Origin: Candidatus Dormiibacterota bacterium
GTDB taxonomy: Bacteria > Chloroflexota > Dormibacteria > Aeolococcales > Bog-877
Length of the DNA stretch: 20,547 nt
NCBI GenBank assembly: GCA_030038765.1
Contig: JASHRA010000171.1
Location: 1 to 20,547 of the forward strand
Reading direction: 5' to 3'
This document shows, one piece after another, positions 14,287 through 20,547 of the stretch. Under the pieces are notes generated by a model that saw only the letters and a program-made list of their open reading frames with translations, ran no database searches and was not told where the DNA came from. How positions within the stretch are numbered: position 1 is the first letter of the stretch; each line of letters begins with the position of its first letter. A program made the translations under genes and the position numbers.

Positions 14287-15399
14287 ATGGCATCAGCAGC
14301 CGGGACCGGGAGAGCCCGGCGCTCCAGGGCCCCCCGATCCGGCGCTGGAGATCGGCTGCCGCTGGGCCTGACCCCGGCCCAGTGCCGCCACATGTACCGC
14401 CAGCTGGTCCTCATCCGTCGCTTCGAGGAGCACGCCGCCGAGGCCTACGCCCAGGCCAAGATCGGGGGCTTCCTCCACCTCTACATCGGCGAGGAGGCGG
14501 TCGCGGTGGGCGCCATCAACGCGGTTCGCGAGACCGACCACCTGCTGACCCACTACCGGGACCACGGCTACGCCCTGGTAAGGGGCTGCGATCCCAAGGC
14601 CTGCATGGCGGAACTGTTCGGGCGCGAGGACGGGCTCTGCCACGGCCGGGGCGGGTCCATGCACCTGGCCGAGGCGGCGCGCCACTTCTGGGGCGGCTAC
14701 GCCATCGTCGGCTCCCACATCCCCATCGGCGCCGGCATGGCCTACGCCATGCAGTACCAGGAGCGGGACGAGGTCGTCCTCGACTTCTTCGGGGACGGCG
14801 CCACTGGCAACGGCATCTTCCACGAGGGCCTCAGCATGGCCGCGCTCTGGAACCTGCCCGTCATCTTCATCTGCGAGAACAACCTCTACGGCATGGGCGC
14901 GACCCTGGCCGAGGAATCGCCCGTCAGCGAGATGCGGATCAAGGCCGAGGGCTACACCATGCCCAGCATCCAGTGCGACGGCATGGACGTGCTCTCCGTC
15001 TACGAGGCCCTGGGGAAGGCCGCCGAGCACTGCCGGAGCGGCAAGGGACCCTACTTCGTGGAGGCCATGACCTACCGCTTCCGGGGCCACTCCATGGCCG
15101 ACCCCGAGCTCTATCGGGACAAGAGCGAGGTCCAGCGCTGGCGCGTGCGCGACCCCATCCCCAGCTTCGGGGACTGGTGCGTGGAGCACGGCGTCTGCAG
15201 CTCCCAGGAGCTGGCCCAGATCAACGAGGAGGTGGAGGGCGAGATGCTGGAGGCGGTCGCCTTCGCCGAGCAGTCGCCCTGGCCGGACCCGGCCGAGGTG
15301 GGGCGCTGGATCTACGCCAAGCCCATCGACCCGGAGTCGCCGGCGCGCTCCGAGGGGGCCGGCGCGGCGGTCCCGCTGACCAGCGACGCGGGCGTCTGA
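14287..15399 (+). CDS. pdhA: Pyruvate (2-oxoacid) dehydrogenase E1 component, alpha subunit
   Basis: Thiamine-diphosphate subunit of the alpha2beta2-type E1 that decarboxylates pyruvate and passes the acetyl group to lipoate on E2. It has 370 residues. The thiamine motif GDGATGNG (from G169) through N198-N199 (ENNLYGMG) has the normal spacing. FLHLYIGEEAVAVGA, THYRDHGYAL, GRGGSMH and the phosphorylation-loop-like YRFRGHSMADPELYR follow the pyruvate/acetoin dehydrogenase pattern. ATG at 14287 is preferred over the in-frame GTG at 14218 because TAAACT lies 7 nt upstream, and the extra 23 residues are Pro/Arg-rich and unconserved-looking. Acetoin dehydrogenase or a branched-chain 2-oxoacid enzyme is the alternative; no acetoin genes are nearby. 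Confidence 0.92.
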   Translation: MASAAGTGRARRSRAPRSGAGDRLPLGLTPAQCRHMYRQLVLIRRFEEHAAEAYAQAKIGGFLHLYIGEEAVAVGAINAVRETDHLLTHYRDHGYALVRGCDPKACMAELFGREDGLCHGRGGSMHLAEAARHFWGGYAIVGSHIPIGAGMAYAMQYQERDEVVLDFFGDGATGNGIFHEGLSMAALWNLPVIFICENNLYGMGATLAEESPVSEMRIKAEGYTMPSIQCDGMDVLSVYEALGKAAEHCRSGKGPYFVEAMTYRFRGHSMADPELYRDKSEVQRWRVRDPIPSFGDWCVEHGVCSSQELAQINEEVEGEMLEAVAFAEQSPWPDPAEVGRWIYAKPIDPESPARSEGAGAAVPLTSDAGV

Positions 15400-15401
15400 C
15401 G

Positions 15402-16382
15402 GTGAGCCTGGTCAGCTACCGGGACGCCGTCCGCAGCGCCCTCCGGGACGAGATGCTCCGCGACCAGCGGGTCATCCTCATGGGCGAGGACATCACCGGC
15501 TACGGCGGCTCCTACGCCGTCACCAAGGGCCTGGTGGAGGAGTTCGGCCCCAAGCGGGTGATGGAGACCCCCATCGCCGAGGCCGGCATCGTCGGCTTCG
15601 CCGTGGGGGCGGCCATGGGGGGGCTGATCCCGGTGGCCGAGCTGATGACCGTCAACTTCGCCCTGCTGGCCCTGGACCAGATCGTCAACAGCGCCGCCAA
15701 GTGCCACTACATGTTCGGTGGGCAGTGGTCGGTGCCGCTGGTGGTGCGCACCGTCTCCGGCTTCGGCCAGCTCGGCCCCACCCACTCCCAGACCTTCGAG
15801 GGCTGGTTCGCCTCCGTGCCCGGCCTCAAGGTGGTGATGCCGGCGACCCCGGCCGACGCCCGGGGCCTGCTCCTGGCCGCCATCCGCGACCCGGACCCGG
15901 TCATCTTCATCGAGCACAGCCTGCTCTACAGCACCAAGGGCGAGCTGCCCGAGGGCGAGGCCGCCGACGAGGAGGTCCCCATCGGCAGCGCCAAGGTGGT
16001 GCGGGCCGGCACCGACGTCACCCTCGTGGCCTACTCCAGGATGCTGCTGCAGGCACTCCAGGCCGCCGAGGAGCTGGAGCGCAGCGACGGCGTCTCCTGC
16101 GAGGTGGTGGACCTGCGCACGCTGCGGCCGGTCGACTACCCGACCGTGGTGGAGTCGGTGCGGAGGACGCACCAGCTGGTGCTCTGCGGCGAGGACTGGC
16201 GCACCGGCGGCTTCGGCGCCAGCCTCCTCAGCGAACTCTCCGACCGCTGCTTCGACGACCTCGACGCCCCCATCCAGCGGGTGGCCAGCCCCGACGTCCC
16301 CATGGCCTACTCCCGGCAGCTGGAGCGGTCCCTGATCCCGACCAGCGACGAGGTGGTGGAAGTGGTCCGGCGGCTCAACTGA
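15402..16382 (+). CDS. pdhB: Pyruvate (2-oxoacid) dehydrogenase E1 component, beta subunit
   Basis: Partner of the alpha subunit in the heterotetrameric E1; it helps bind thiamine diphosphate and forms the E2 contact. The 326 residues match the family length. Clear marks are MGEDITGYGGSYAVTKGL, RVMETPIAEAGIVGFAVGAA, GPTHSQTFEGWFASVPGLKV and the C-terminal transketolase-like domain with YSRMLLQAL and EVVDLRTLRPVD. The start is GTG at 15402, two bases after the pdhA stop, and conserved sequence begins at once. There is no strong Shine-Dalgarno, so it is probably translated by coupling. The stop overlaps the E2 start (TGATG). Confidence 0.93.
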   Translation: MSLVSYRDAVRSALRDEMLRDQRVILMGEDITGYGGSYAVTKGLVEEFGPKRVMETPIAEAGIVGFAVGAAMGGLIPVAELMTVNFALLALDQIVNSAAKCHYMFGGQWSVPLVVRTVSGFGQLGPTHSQTFEGWFASVPGLKVVMPATPADARGLLLAAIRDPDPVIFIEHSLLYSTKGELPEGEAADEEVPIGSAKVVRAGTDVTLVAYSRMLLQALQAAEELERSDGVSCEVVDLRTLRPVDYPTVVESVRRTHQLVLCGEDWRTGGFGASLLSELSDRCFDDLDAPIQRVASPDVPMAYSRQLERSLIPTSDEVVEVVRRLN

Positions 16383-17710
16383 TGGCCTACGAGGTCACCA
16401 TGCCCCAGATGGGCTACGACATGACCGAGGGCTCCATCAATCGCTGGCTGGTGGCCGAGGGCGAGAGCGTCACCCGGGGCGACGTGATCGCCTCCATCGC
16501 CACCGAGAAGGCGGACATCGACATCGAGGCGTACGCCAGCGGCGTCTTGCGCAAGATCCTGGTCGAGCCCGGGGTCAAGGTCCCCGTGGGCCAGGCCATC
16601 GCCATCATCGGCGAGGCCGACGAGGAGCTCCCGGCCCCTGAAGGGACCCCGCCCGGTCCGCCCGCAGGCGCCCGGGAGCCGGCGTCCCAGACCCCGGGCG
16701 AGGAGGCCCGCGAGCCCCAGGGGAACGGCCGGGGCGGGGCCATCCCGGTGCCGGACTGGGCCCAGCAGCTGGCGGCCCCGGAGACCTCGCCGCCAGCGGC
16801 GGGAAGCCCGGCCAGCCCCGGCCCCGCCGGGGACAGGATCAAGGCCAGTCCCCTGGCCCGGCGCCGGGCCCGCGACCTGGGGCTCAGCCTGGAGCGGGTC
16901 CAGGCCAGCGGCCCGGGAGGCAGGATCCGGGCCGAGGACGTGGAGCTGGCGGCCCAGGGGATGGCCCCCGCGGCGGCGGCCGCCCCGGCGCTGGCGGGTG
17001 CCCCGCCGGTGGACGCCGGCGATCCCTTCGAGCTGGTTCAGCTCTCCCGCATGCGCGAGGCGACGGCCCGCCGCATGGGCGAGGCCAAGGCCGGGATCCC
17101 CCACTTCTACCTCAGCACCGAGGTCGACATGGCGGAGCTGCTGCGGCTGCGCTCGGAGCTGAACCAGCTCGGCGTCGCCGACCTCCCCAAGTTCTCGGTG
17201 ACCGACTTCGTGATCCGCGCCATGTCCCTCACCCTGCAGCGCTACCCCAACCTCAACGCCGCCTGGGCGGGGAACGGGCTGCGCCGCTTCAGCGCCAGCA
17301 ACATCGCACTGGCGGTGGCGCTGCCGGAGGGCCTGGTGGCCCCGGTGCTGCGCAACTGCGAGGGCCTGGGGCTGTCCGAGCTGGCCCGCCGCGCCCACGA
17401 CCTGGCCGCCCGGGCCAAGGTCAACAAGCTCCGGGCGGAGGAGCTCTCGGGTGCCCACACCGCCATCAGCAACCTGGGCACGTTCGGGGTCAGCCAGTTC
17501 GCCGCCATCATCACCCCGGGCCAGGGCAGCGTCCTCGCCGTGGGCGAGGTGAGGGACCTGGCGGTGGTCTCGGGCGGCCAGGTGGTCGCGGGCAAGCGCA
17601 TGGCCATGACCCTCGCCATCGACCACCGCGTGACCGACGGCGCCCAGGCGGCCGAGGCGCTGGCCCACCTGCGCTGGTGCCTGGAGCACCCCACCGCTTG
17701 CCTGGTCTAG
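16382..17710 (+). CDS. pdhC: Dihydrolipoamide acyltransferase (E2) of the 2-oxoacid dehydrogenase complex
   Basis: Core of the complex; it transfers the acetyl group from lipoate to CoA. In order along 442 residues: one lipoyl domain (about 1-78) with the lipoylated K43 in IATEKADID; a Pro/Ala/Gly-rich linker (about 80-155); a peripheral subunit-binding domain (about 156-195, ASPLARRRARDLGL to GGRIRAEDVE); a second Ala/Pro linker; and the catalytic domain from about 218 to the end with HRVTDG (H415, D419). Interior KFSVTDFVIRA and NLGTFGVSQF are typical. ATG at 16382 overlaps the pdhB stop. The single lipoyl domain matches Gram-positive-like and chloroflexal complexes. The acyl specificity (pyruvate against branched-chain acids) is inferred from the E1 subunits. 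Confidence 0.94.
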   Translation: MAYEVTMPQMGYDMTEGSINRWLVAEGESVTRGDVIASIATEKADIDIEAYASGVLRKILVEPGVKVPVGQAIAIIGEADEELPAPEGTPPGPPAGAREPASQTPGEEAREPQGNGRGGAIPVPDWAQQLAAPETSPPAAGSPASPGPAGDRIKASPLARRRARDLGLSLERVQASGPGGRIRAEDVELAAQGMAPAAAAAPALAGAPPVDAGDPFELVQLSRMREATARRMGEAKAGIPHFYLSTEVDMAELLRLRSELNQLGVADLPKFSVTDFVIRAMSLTLQRYPNLNAAWAGNGLRRFSASNIALAVALPEGLVAPVLRNCEGLGLSELARRAHDLAARAKVNKLRAEELSGAHTAISNLGTFGVSQFAAIITPGQGSVLAVGEVRDLAVVSGGQVVAGKRMAMTLAIDHRVTDGAQAAEALAHLRWCLEHPTACLV

Positions 17711-17723
17711 GCCGGCCCCGGGC

Positions 17724-17733
17724 GGGGAGGGAG
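17724..17733 (+). promoter_or_regulatory. Strong Shine-Dalgarno tract before the CTG start of lpd
   Basis: GGGGAGGGAG ends 5 nt before CTG at 17739. Its position is right for CTG and about 47 nt too far from the next standard start, GTG at 17781. Confidence 0.7.
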
Positions 17734-17738
17734 CGGCC

Positions 17739-19109
17739 CTGAAGGACCTGGCCATAGTCGGCTCCGGGCCGGGGGGCTACGTGGCCGCCATCCGGGCCGC
17801 GCAGCTGGGCATGGCGGTGACGCTGGTGGAGGAGGCGGAGACCCTGGGCGGGATCTGCCTCAACTGGGGCTGCATCCCCTCCAAGGCGCTCCTGCGGAAC
17901 GCCGAGGTGCTGCGCCTGGTCCAGGGCTCAGAGGCCTTCGGGATCACCCGGGGTGAGGTGCGGGCCGACTTCGACGCCGCCATCACGCGCAGTCGCGAGG
18001 TGGTGGCGCGCCTGGTCCAGGGCGTGGCCTTCCTGATGCGCAAGAACGGGGTCGAGGTGGTCCAGGGCCGGGCCCGGGTGACCTCGGAGCAGACGCTCGA
18101 GATCTCACCCTCGGGCCAGCGCCTGGCGGCCTCGCAGATCCTCCTCGCCATGGGCGCCCGGCCGCGCTCCCTGCCCGGGCTCAGCCCCGACGGGCGCAGC
18201 GTCTTCACCTACCGCGAGGCCCTGGAGCTGCGCCGCCTGCCCCGCAGCTGCGTCATCGTGGGCGGCGGCGCCATCGGGGCCGAGTTCGCCTACGTCTACG
18301 CCGCCTACGGGGTCAAGGTCACCATCGTCGAGGCCCTGGACCGGCTCCTGCCCCAGGAGGACGAGGACATCTCCAAGGAGCTGACCCGGCACTTCCAGCG
18401 CCAGGGCATCGAGGTCCGGGCGGGGGCCATGATCCAGCGCTCGGAGCGGGGCGGCGAGGGCTGGCGGCTCTCCCTGCCCAGCGGCGAGGTGCTGGAGACG
18501 GAGATGGTGCTCTGCGCCACCGGGGTCCAGGCCAACGTCGAGGGCCAGGGGCTGGAGGAGCTGGGCGTGGGCCTGGAGCGGGGCTTCGTCAAGGTCGACG
18601 ACCACATGCGAACCAACGTCCCCGGCGTCTTCGCCATCGGCGACCTGGTCGGGCCGCCCCTGCTGGCCCACGCCGCCAGCGCCGAGGGCGTGATCGCGGT
18701 CGAGACCGCCGCCGGCCGCGAGGTGGCCCCGCTGGACCCGGTCCAGGTGCCGCGCTGCACCTACTGCCTTCCCCAGGTCGCCTCCACCGGTCTGACCGAG
18801 GCCCAGGCCAAGGAGCGCGGCCACCAGGTCCGGGTGGGCAAGTTCCCCTTCAGCGCCAGCGGCAAGGCCATCGCCATGGGCGAGACGGCGGGCTTCGTCA
18901 AGACCGTGGTGGACGCCGCCTCGGGCCGCCTGCTCGGGACCCACGCCATCGGCGCCGAGGTCACGGAGCTGCTGCCGGAGATGGTCATGGCCGCCTGGGC
19001 GGGTGTCCGGGCCGACCAGTTCGAGGCCCTGGTGCACGCCCACCCGACCCTCAGCGAGAGCCTCAAGGAGGCGGCCCTGGCCGCCGACGGGCTGGCCATC
19101 CACATCTAG
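17739..19109 (+). CDS. lpd: Dihydrolipoamide dehydrogenase (E3), predicted CTG start
   Basis: FAD enzyme that re-oxidises dihydrolipoyl groups of E2 and reduces NAD. From the proposed start it has 456 residues. The FAD-binding GSGPGGYVAA (8-17), redox disulfide C40/C45 in GGICLNWGCIPSK, NAD-binding GGGAIGAEFA, the second FAD motif VFAIGDLVG and catalytic H435/E440 in HPTLSE are intact. The only standard start codon before the conserved region is GTG at 17781, which would delete the first FAD motif. The in-frame CTG at 17739 gives the expected N-terminus (KDLAIVGSGPGG) and has GGGGAGGGAG at 17724-17733, 5 nt upstream. It is the last gene of the complex, 28 nt after E2. Confidence 0.93.
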   Translation: MKDLAIVGSGPGGYVAAIRAAQLGMAVTLVEEAETLGGICLNWGCIPSKALLRNAEVLRLVQGSEAFGITRGEVRADFDAAITRSREVVARLVQGVAFLMRKNGVEVVQGRARVTSEQTLEISPSGQRLAASQILLAMGARPRSLPGLSPDGRSVFTYREALELRRLPRSCVIVGGGAIGAEFAYVYAAYGVKVTIVEALDRLLPQEDEDISKELTRHFQRQGIEVRAGAMIQRSERGGEGWRLSLPSGEVLETEMVLCATGVQANVEGQGLEELGVGLERGFVKVDDHMRTNVPGVFAIGDLVGPPLLAHAASAEGVIAVETAAGREVAPLDPVQVPRCTYCLPQVASTGLTEAQAKERGHQVRVGKFPFSASGKAIAMGETAGFVKTVVDAASGRLLGTHAIGAEVTELLPEMVMAAWAGVRADQFEALVHAHPTLSESLKEAALAADGLAIHI

Positions 19110-19137
19110 CCGACCGGGCGGGCGCGGCGGCGGCGGC

Positions 19138-19143
19138 TAGGCT
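19138..19143 (+). promoter_or_regulatory. -10 box of a probably leaderless MgtC-family transcript
   Basis: TAGGCT (TANNNT pattern) ends 6 nt before ATG at 19150. No Shine-Dalgarno sequence is present and the preceding 30 nt are almost pure G/C, so the box stands out. No -35 element is visible. Read-through from lpd is also possible. Confidence 0.45.
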
Positions 19144-19149
19144 GGGTCG

Positions 19150-19938
19150 ATGCCGGTCGCCTGGCTCGCCCCATCCCTCCTCTCCCTCGCCACCCTGAGG
19201 AACGGGGAGGGCTGGCTCCAGATCTCCGAGTTGGGGCTGGCGCTCCTGCTCTCGGCCTCGATCGGGCTGGAGCGAGAGATCCGGCAGAAGAGCGCGGGCC
19301 TGCGCACCCACACCCTGGTCGGGGTCGGGGCCGCCCTCTTCATGCTCATCAGCAAGTACGGCTTCACCGACGTCCTGGTCCCCAACCAGGTCATCCTCGA
19401 CCCCTCCCGGGTGGCGGCCCAGATAGTCACCGGGGTCGGCTTCCTCGGTGCCGGGCTGATCTTCGTCCGCCACGACGTCGTCAAGGGTCTGACCACCGCC
19501 GCCGCCGTCTGGGTCACGGCCGCGGTGGGGGCGGCGGCCGGCGCTGGCCTGCCCTGGCTGGCGCTGGCCACGACCGGCGTCTACTTCATCGTGGCCATGA
19601 TCTTCTACCCCGTGGCCCGCCACCTGCCCAAGTCGGCCACCGCGGTCTCGGTGATCCGGGTCCGCTACCCCGAGGGCCAGGGCGTGCTCCGGCAGGTGAT
19701 CGAGCACGTGACCCGGCGTGACTTCACCATCGCGCAGCTCTCCACCCGGACCACGGCCGAGCTGGAGCGCGAGGCGGGGGCGGAGCCGGAGGAGGGGGCG
19801 CAGCGGCCCACCGTCGAGGTGCTGCTCCAGCTCCATGGCCGGGGCTCGGTGCACCACCTGGCCGCCTCGCTGGCCGAGATCCCCCACGTCCAGGCGGTGG
19901 TGGCCAACGACGCCAACGTGGTCGACGAGTCGGCCTGA
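19150..19938 (+). CDS. MgtC/SapB family membrane protein
   Basis: A 262-residue inner-membrane protein. The N-terminal half has the MgtC core: LLLSASIGLEREIRQKSAGLRTHTLVGVGAAL (split over helix 1, the conserved ER-Q-AGLRTH loop and helix 2), VTGVGFLGAGLIF and VKGLTTAAAVWVTAAVG, about four to five helices in all. The C-terminal part (about 175-262) is soluble and resembles the small ACT-like domain seen in longer family members. MgtC proteins affect magnesium stress and membrane potential or ATP synthase activity in some pathogens; in environmental bacteria the role is unclear. The start is set by the TAGGCT box 6 nt upstream. It is 40 nt downstream of lpd and convergent with the F420:NADPH oxidoreductase gene, 7 nt apart. 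Confidence 0.88.
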   Translation: MPVAWLAPSLLSLATLRNGEGWLQISELGLALLLSASIGLEREIRQKSAGLRTHTLVGVGAALFMLISKYGFTDVLVPNQVILDPSRVAAQIVTGVGFLGAGLIFVRHDVVKGLTTAAAVWVTAAVGAAAGAGLPWLALATTGVYFIVAMIFYPVARHLPKSATAVSVIRVRYPEGQGVLRQVIEHVTRRDFTIAQLSTRTTAELEREAGAEPEEGAQRPTVEVLLQLHGRGSVHHLAASLAEIPHVQAVVANDANVVDESA

Positions 19939-19945
19939 GGAGTCC

Positions 19946-20547
19946 CTAGAGGCCGGTGATCCGGACCCCCGTCTGGGCCCGGTGGAGGCGGTTGAGGCGC
20001 AGCAGCAGCGGCGTCAGCGGCTCCACCAGGGCGGCGGCGGCGAGGGGGCCGGCGTCGAGCGGTCGCAGCCCGGTGATGGTGGCCAGGAGGCGGCCCACCT
20101 CGGCCTTGGCCGGGGCGTCGTCGGCGCAGACCAGCGTGTCCTCCTCGATGGCGCTGTCGAGGTCCGCCAGCCGGGGCCCGCTCACGGTGTGGAGCGCGGC
20201 CACCACGCGCGTCCCGGGGCAGCTCCGCTCCAGGGCCTGGGCGGCCGAGCCGGCCGCCACCGGCAGCGGGTAGGGGAGACGGTCGCGGAACTCCATGGGC
20301 ACGGCGGTCGAGACCAGCACCTTGCCCGCCAGCGAACGCCGCAGCGGCTCCACGGTCGCCGCCACCGCGTCGTGGGGCAGGGTGACGAAGAGGATCTGGG
20401 CCGCCTCCGCCACCTCGGCGTTGGCCGCGCCGGTGACCAGGCCCGGGCCGCCCAGCGCCTGCTCCAGCTCGCCCGCCACGGCCCCGGCCCGCTCCCGCTC
20501 CCGGGAGCCGAGGAGCAGGGGGGAGCCGGCGCGGGCCAGGCGCAGGG
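19946..20547 (-). CDS. npdG: F420:NADPH oxidoreductase, partial (N-terminus outside the window)
   Basis: Transfers hydride between reduced coenzyme F420 and NADP. About 200 residues are visible, running off the right edge; only the first 20 or so residues, with the glycine-rich dinucleotide loop, should be missing. The visible start RLARAGSPLLLGSRERERA corresponds to the end of the first Rossmann helix and the NADP-phosphate-binding SR segment. Later marks are AQILFVTLPHDAV, the KVLVSTAVP strand, VVAALHTVSG, DTLVCADDAPAK, DAGPLAAAALVEPLTPLLLRLNR and the ending GVRITGL, all in family order. Its presence implies that the organism makes F420. The stop is TAG at 19946-19948, 7 nt from the MgtC gene end. 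Confidence 0.9.
   Translation of the reverse strand, partial: LRLARAGSPLLLGSRERERAGAVAGELEQALGGPGLVTGAANAEVAEAAQILFVTLPHDAVAATVEPLRRSLAGKVLVSTAVPMEFRDRLPYPLPVAAGSAAQALERSCPGTRVVAALHTVSGPRLADLDSAIEEDTLVCADDAPAKAEVGRLLATITGLRPLDAGPLAAAALVEPLTPLLLRLNRLHRAQTGVRITGL

Noticed and set aside
14382..15401. N-terminal extension of the E1 beta open frame back to 14382
   Set aside because: That stretch is the shifted frame of pdhA and is Arg/Pro/Gly-rich; conserved E1 beta sequence begins at GTG 15402.

Overview
This is a very GC-rich (visibly above 70%), gene-dense bacterial chromosomal segment made almost entirely of central carbon and redox metabolism. I see no insertion sequence, CRISPR array, tRNA, rRNA or phage gene. 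The high GC, frequent GTG/TTG starts, several apparently leaderless genes, the transaldolase-phosphoglucose isomerase fusion and an F420:NADPH oxidoreductase fit a high-GC, F420-using lineage such as Chloroflexota, Dormibacterota-like bacteria or Actinomycetota. The exact phylum cannot be fixed from this window.

Layout. (1) 133-4843, minus strand: a DHA2-type MFS exporter, a YveA-like amino-acid (aspartate-type) APC transporter and an NAD(P)-linked glutamate dehydrogenase. The last two suggest uptake and deamination of acidic amino acids. (2) 5142-13547, plus strand: a single-domain rhodanese, then a tight pentose-phosphate operon: transketolase, transaldolase-phosphoglucose isomerase fusion, short 6-phosphogluconate dehydrogenase, 6-phosphogluconolactonase (broken by one in-frame TAG), ribulose-phosphate 3-epimerase and an unknown coiled-coil protein. 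zwf (glucose-6-phosphate dehydrogenase) is absent. (3) 13541-13951, minus strand: a small unknown protein that overlaps the operon end tail to tail. It is preceded by a good sigma-70-type promoter and a leader of about 155 nt with three perfect inverted repeats. (4) 14287-19109, plus strand: a four-gene alpha/beta-type 2-oxoacid (most likely pyruvate) dehydrogenase operon, E1alpha-E1beta-E2-E3. (5) 19150-19938: an MgtC/SapB-family membrane protein. (6) 19946 to the right edge, minus strand: an F420:NADPH oxidoreductase whose N-terminus lies outside the window.

Together the genes link the pentose-phosphate and glycolytic entry points (fructose-6-P, glyceraldehyde-3-P, ribulose-5-P) to acetyl-CoA formation, with glutamate dehydrogenase connecting to nitrogen metabolism. 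The observations most worth checking are the amber codon in pgl, the structured leader at 13952-14107, the two unknown proteins meeting at 13541-13547, the recurring TANNNT box 6-8 nt before start codons (leaderless transcripts), the CTG start required for the E3 gene, and the missing zwf next to F420 enzymology. No clearly new multi-gene system is visible.
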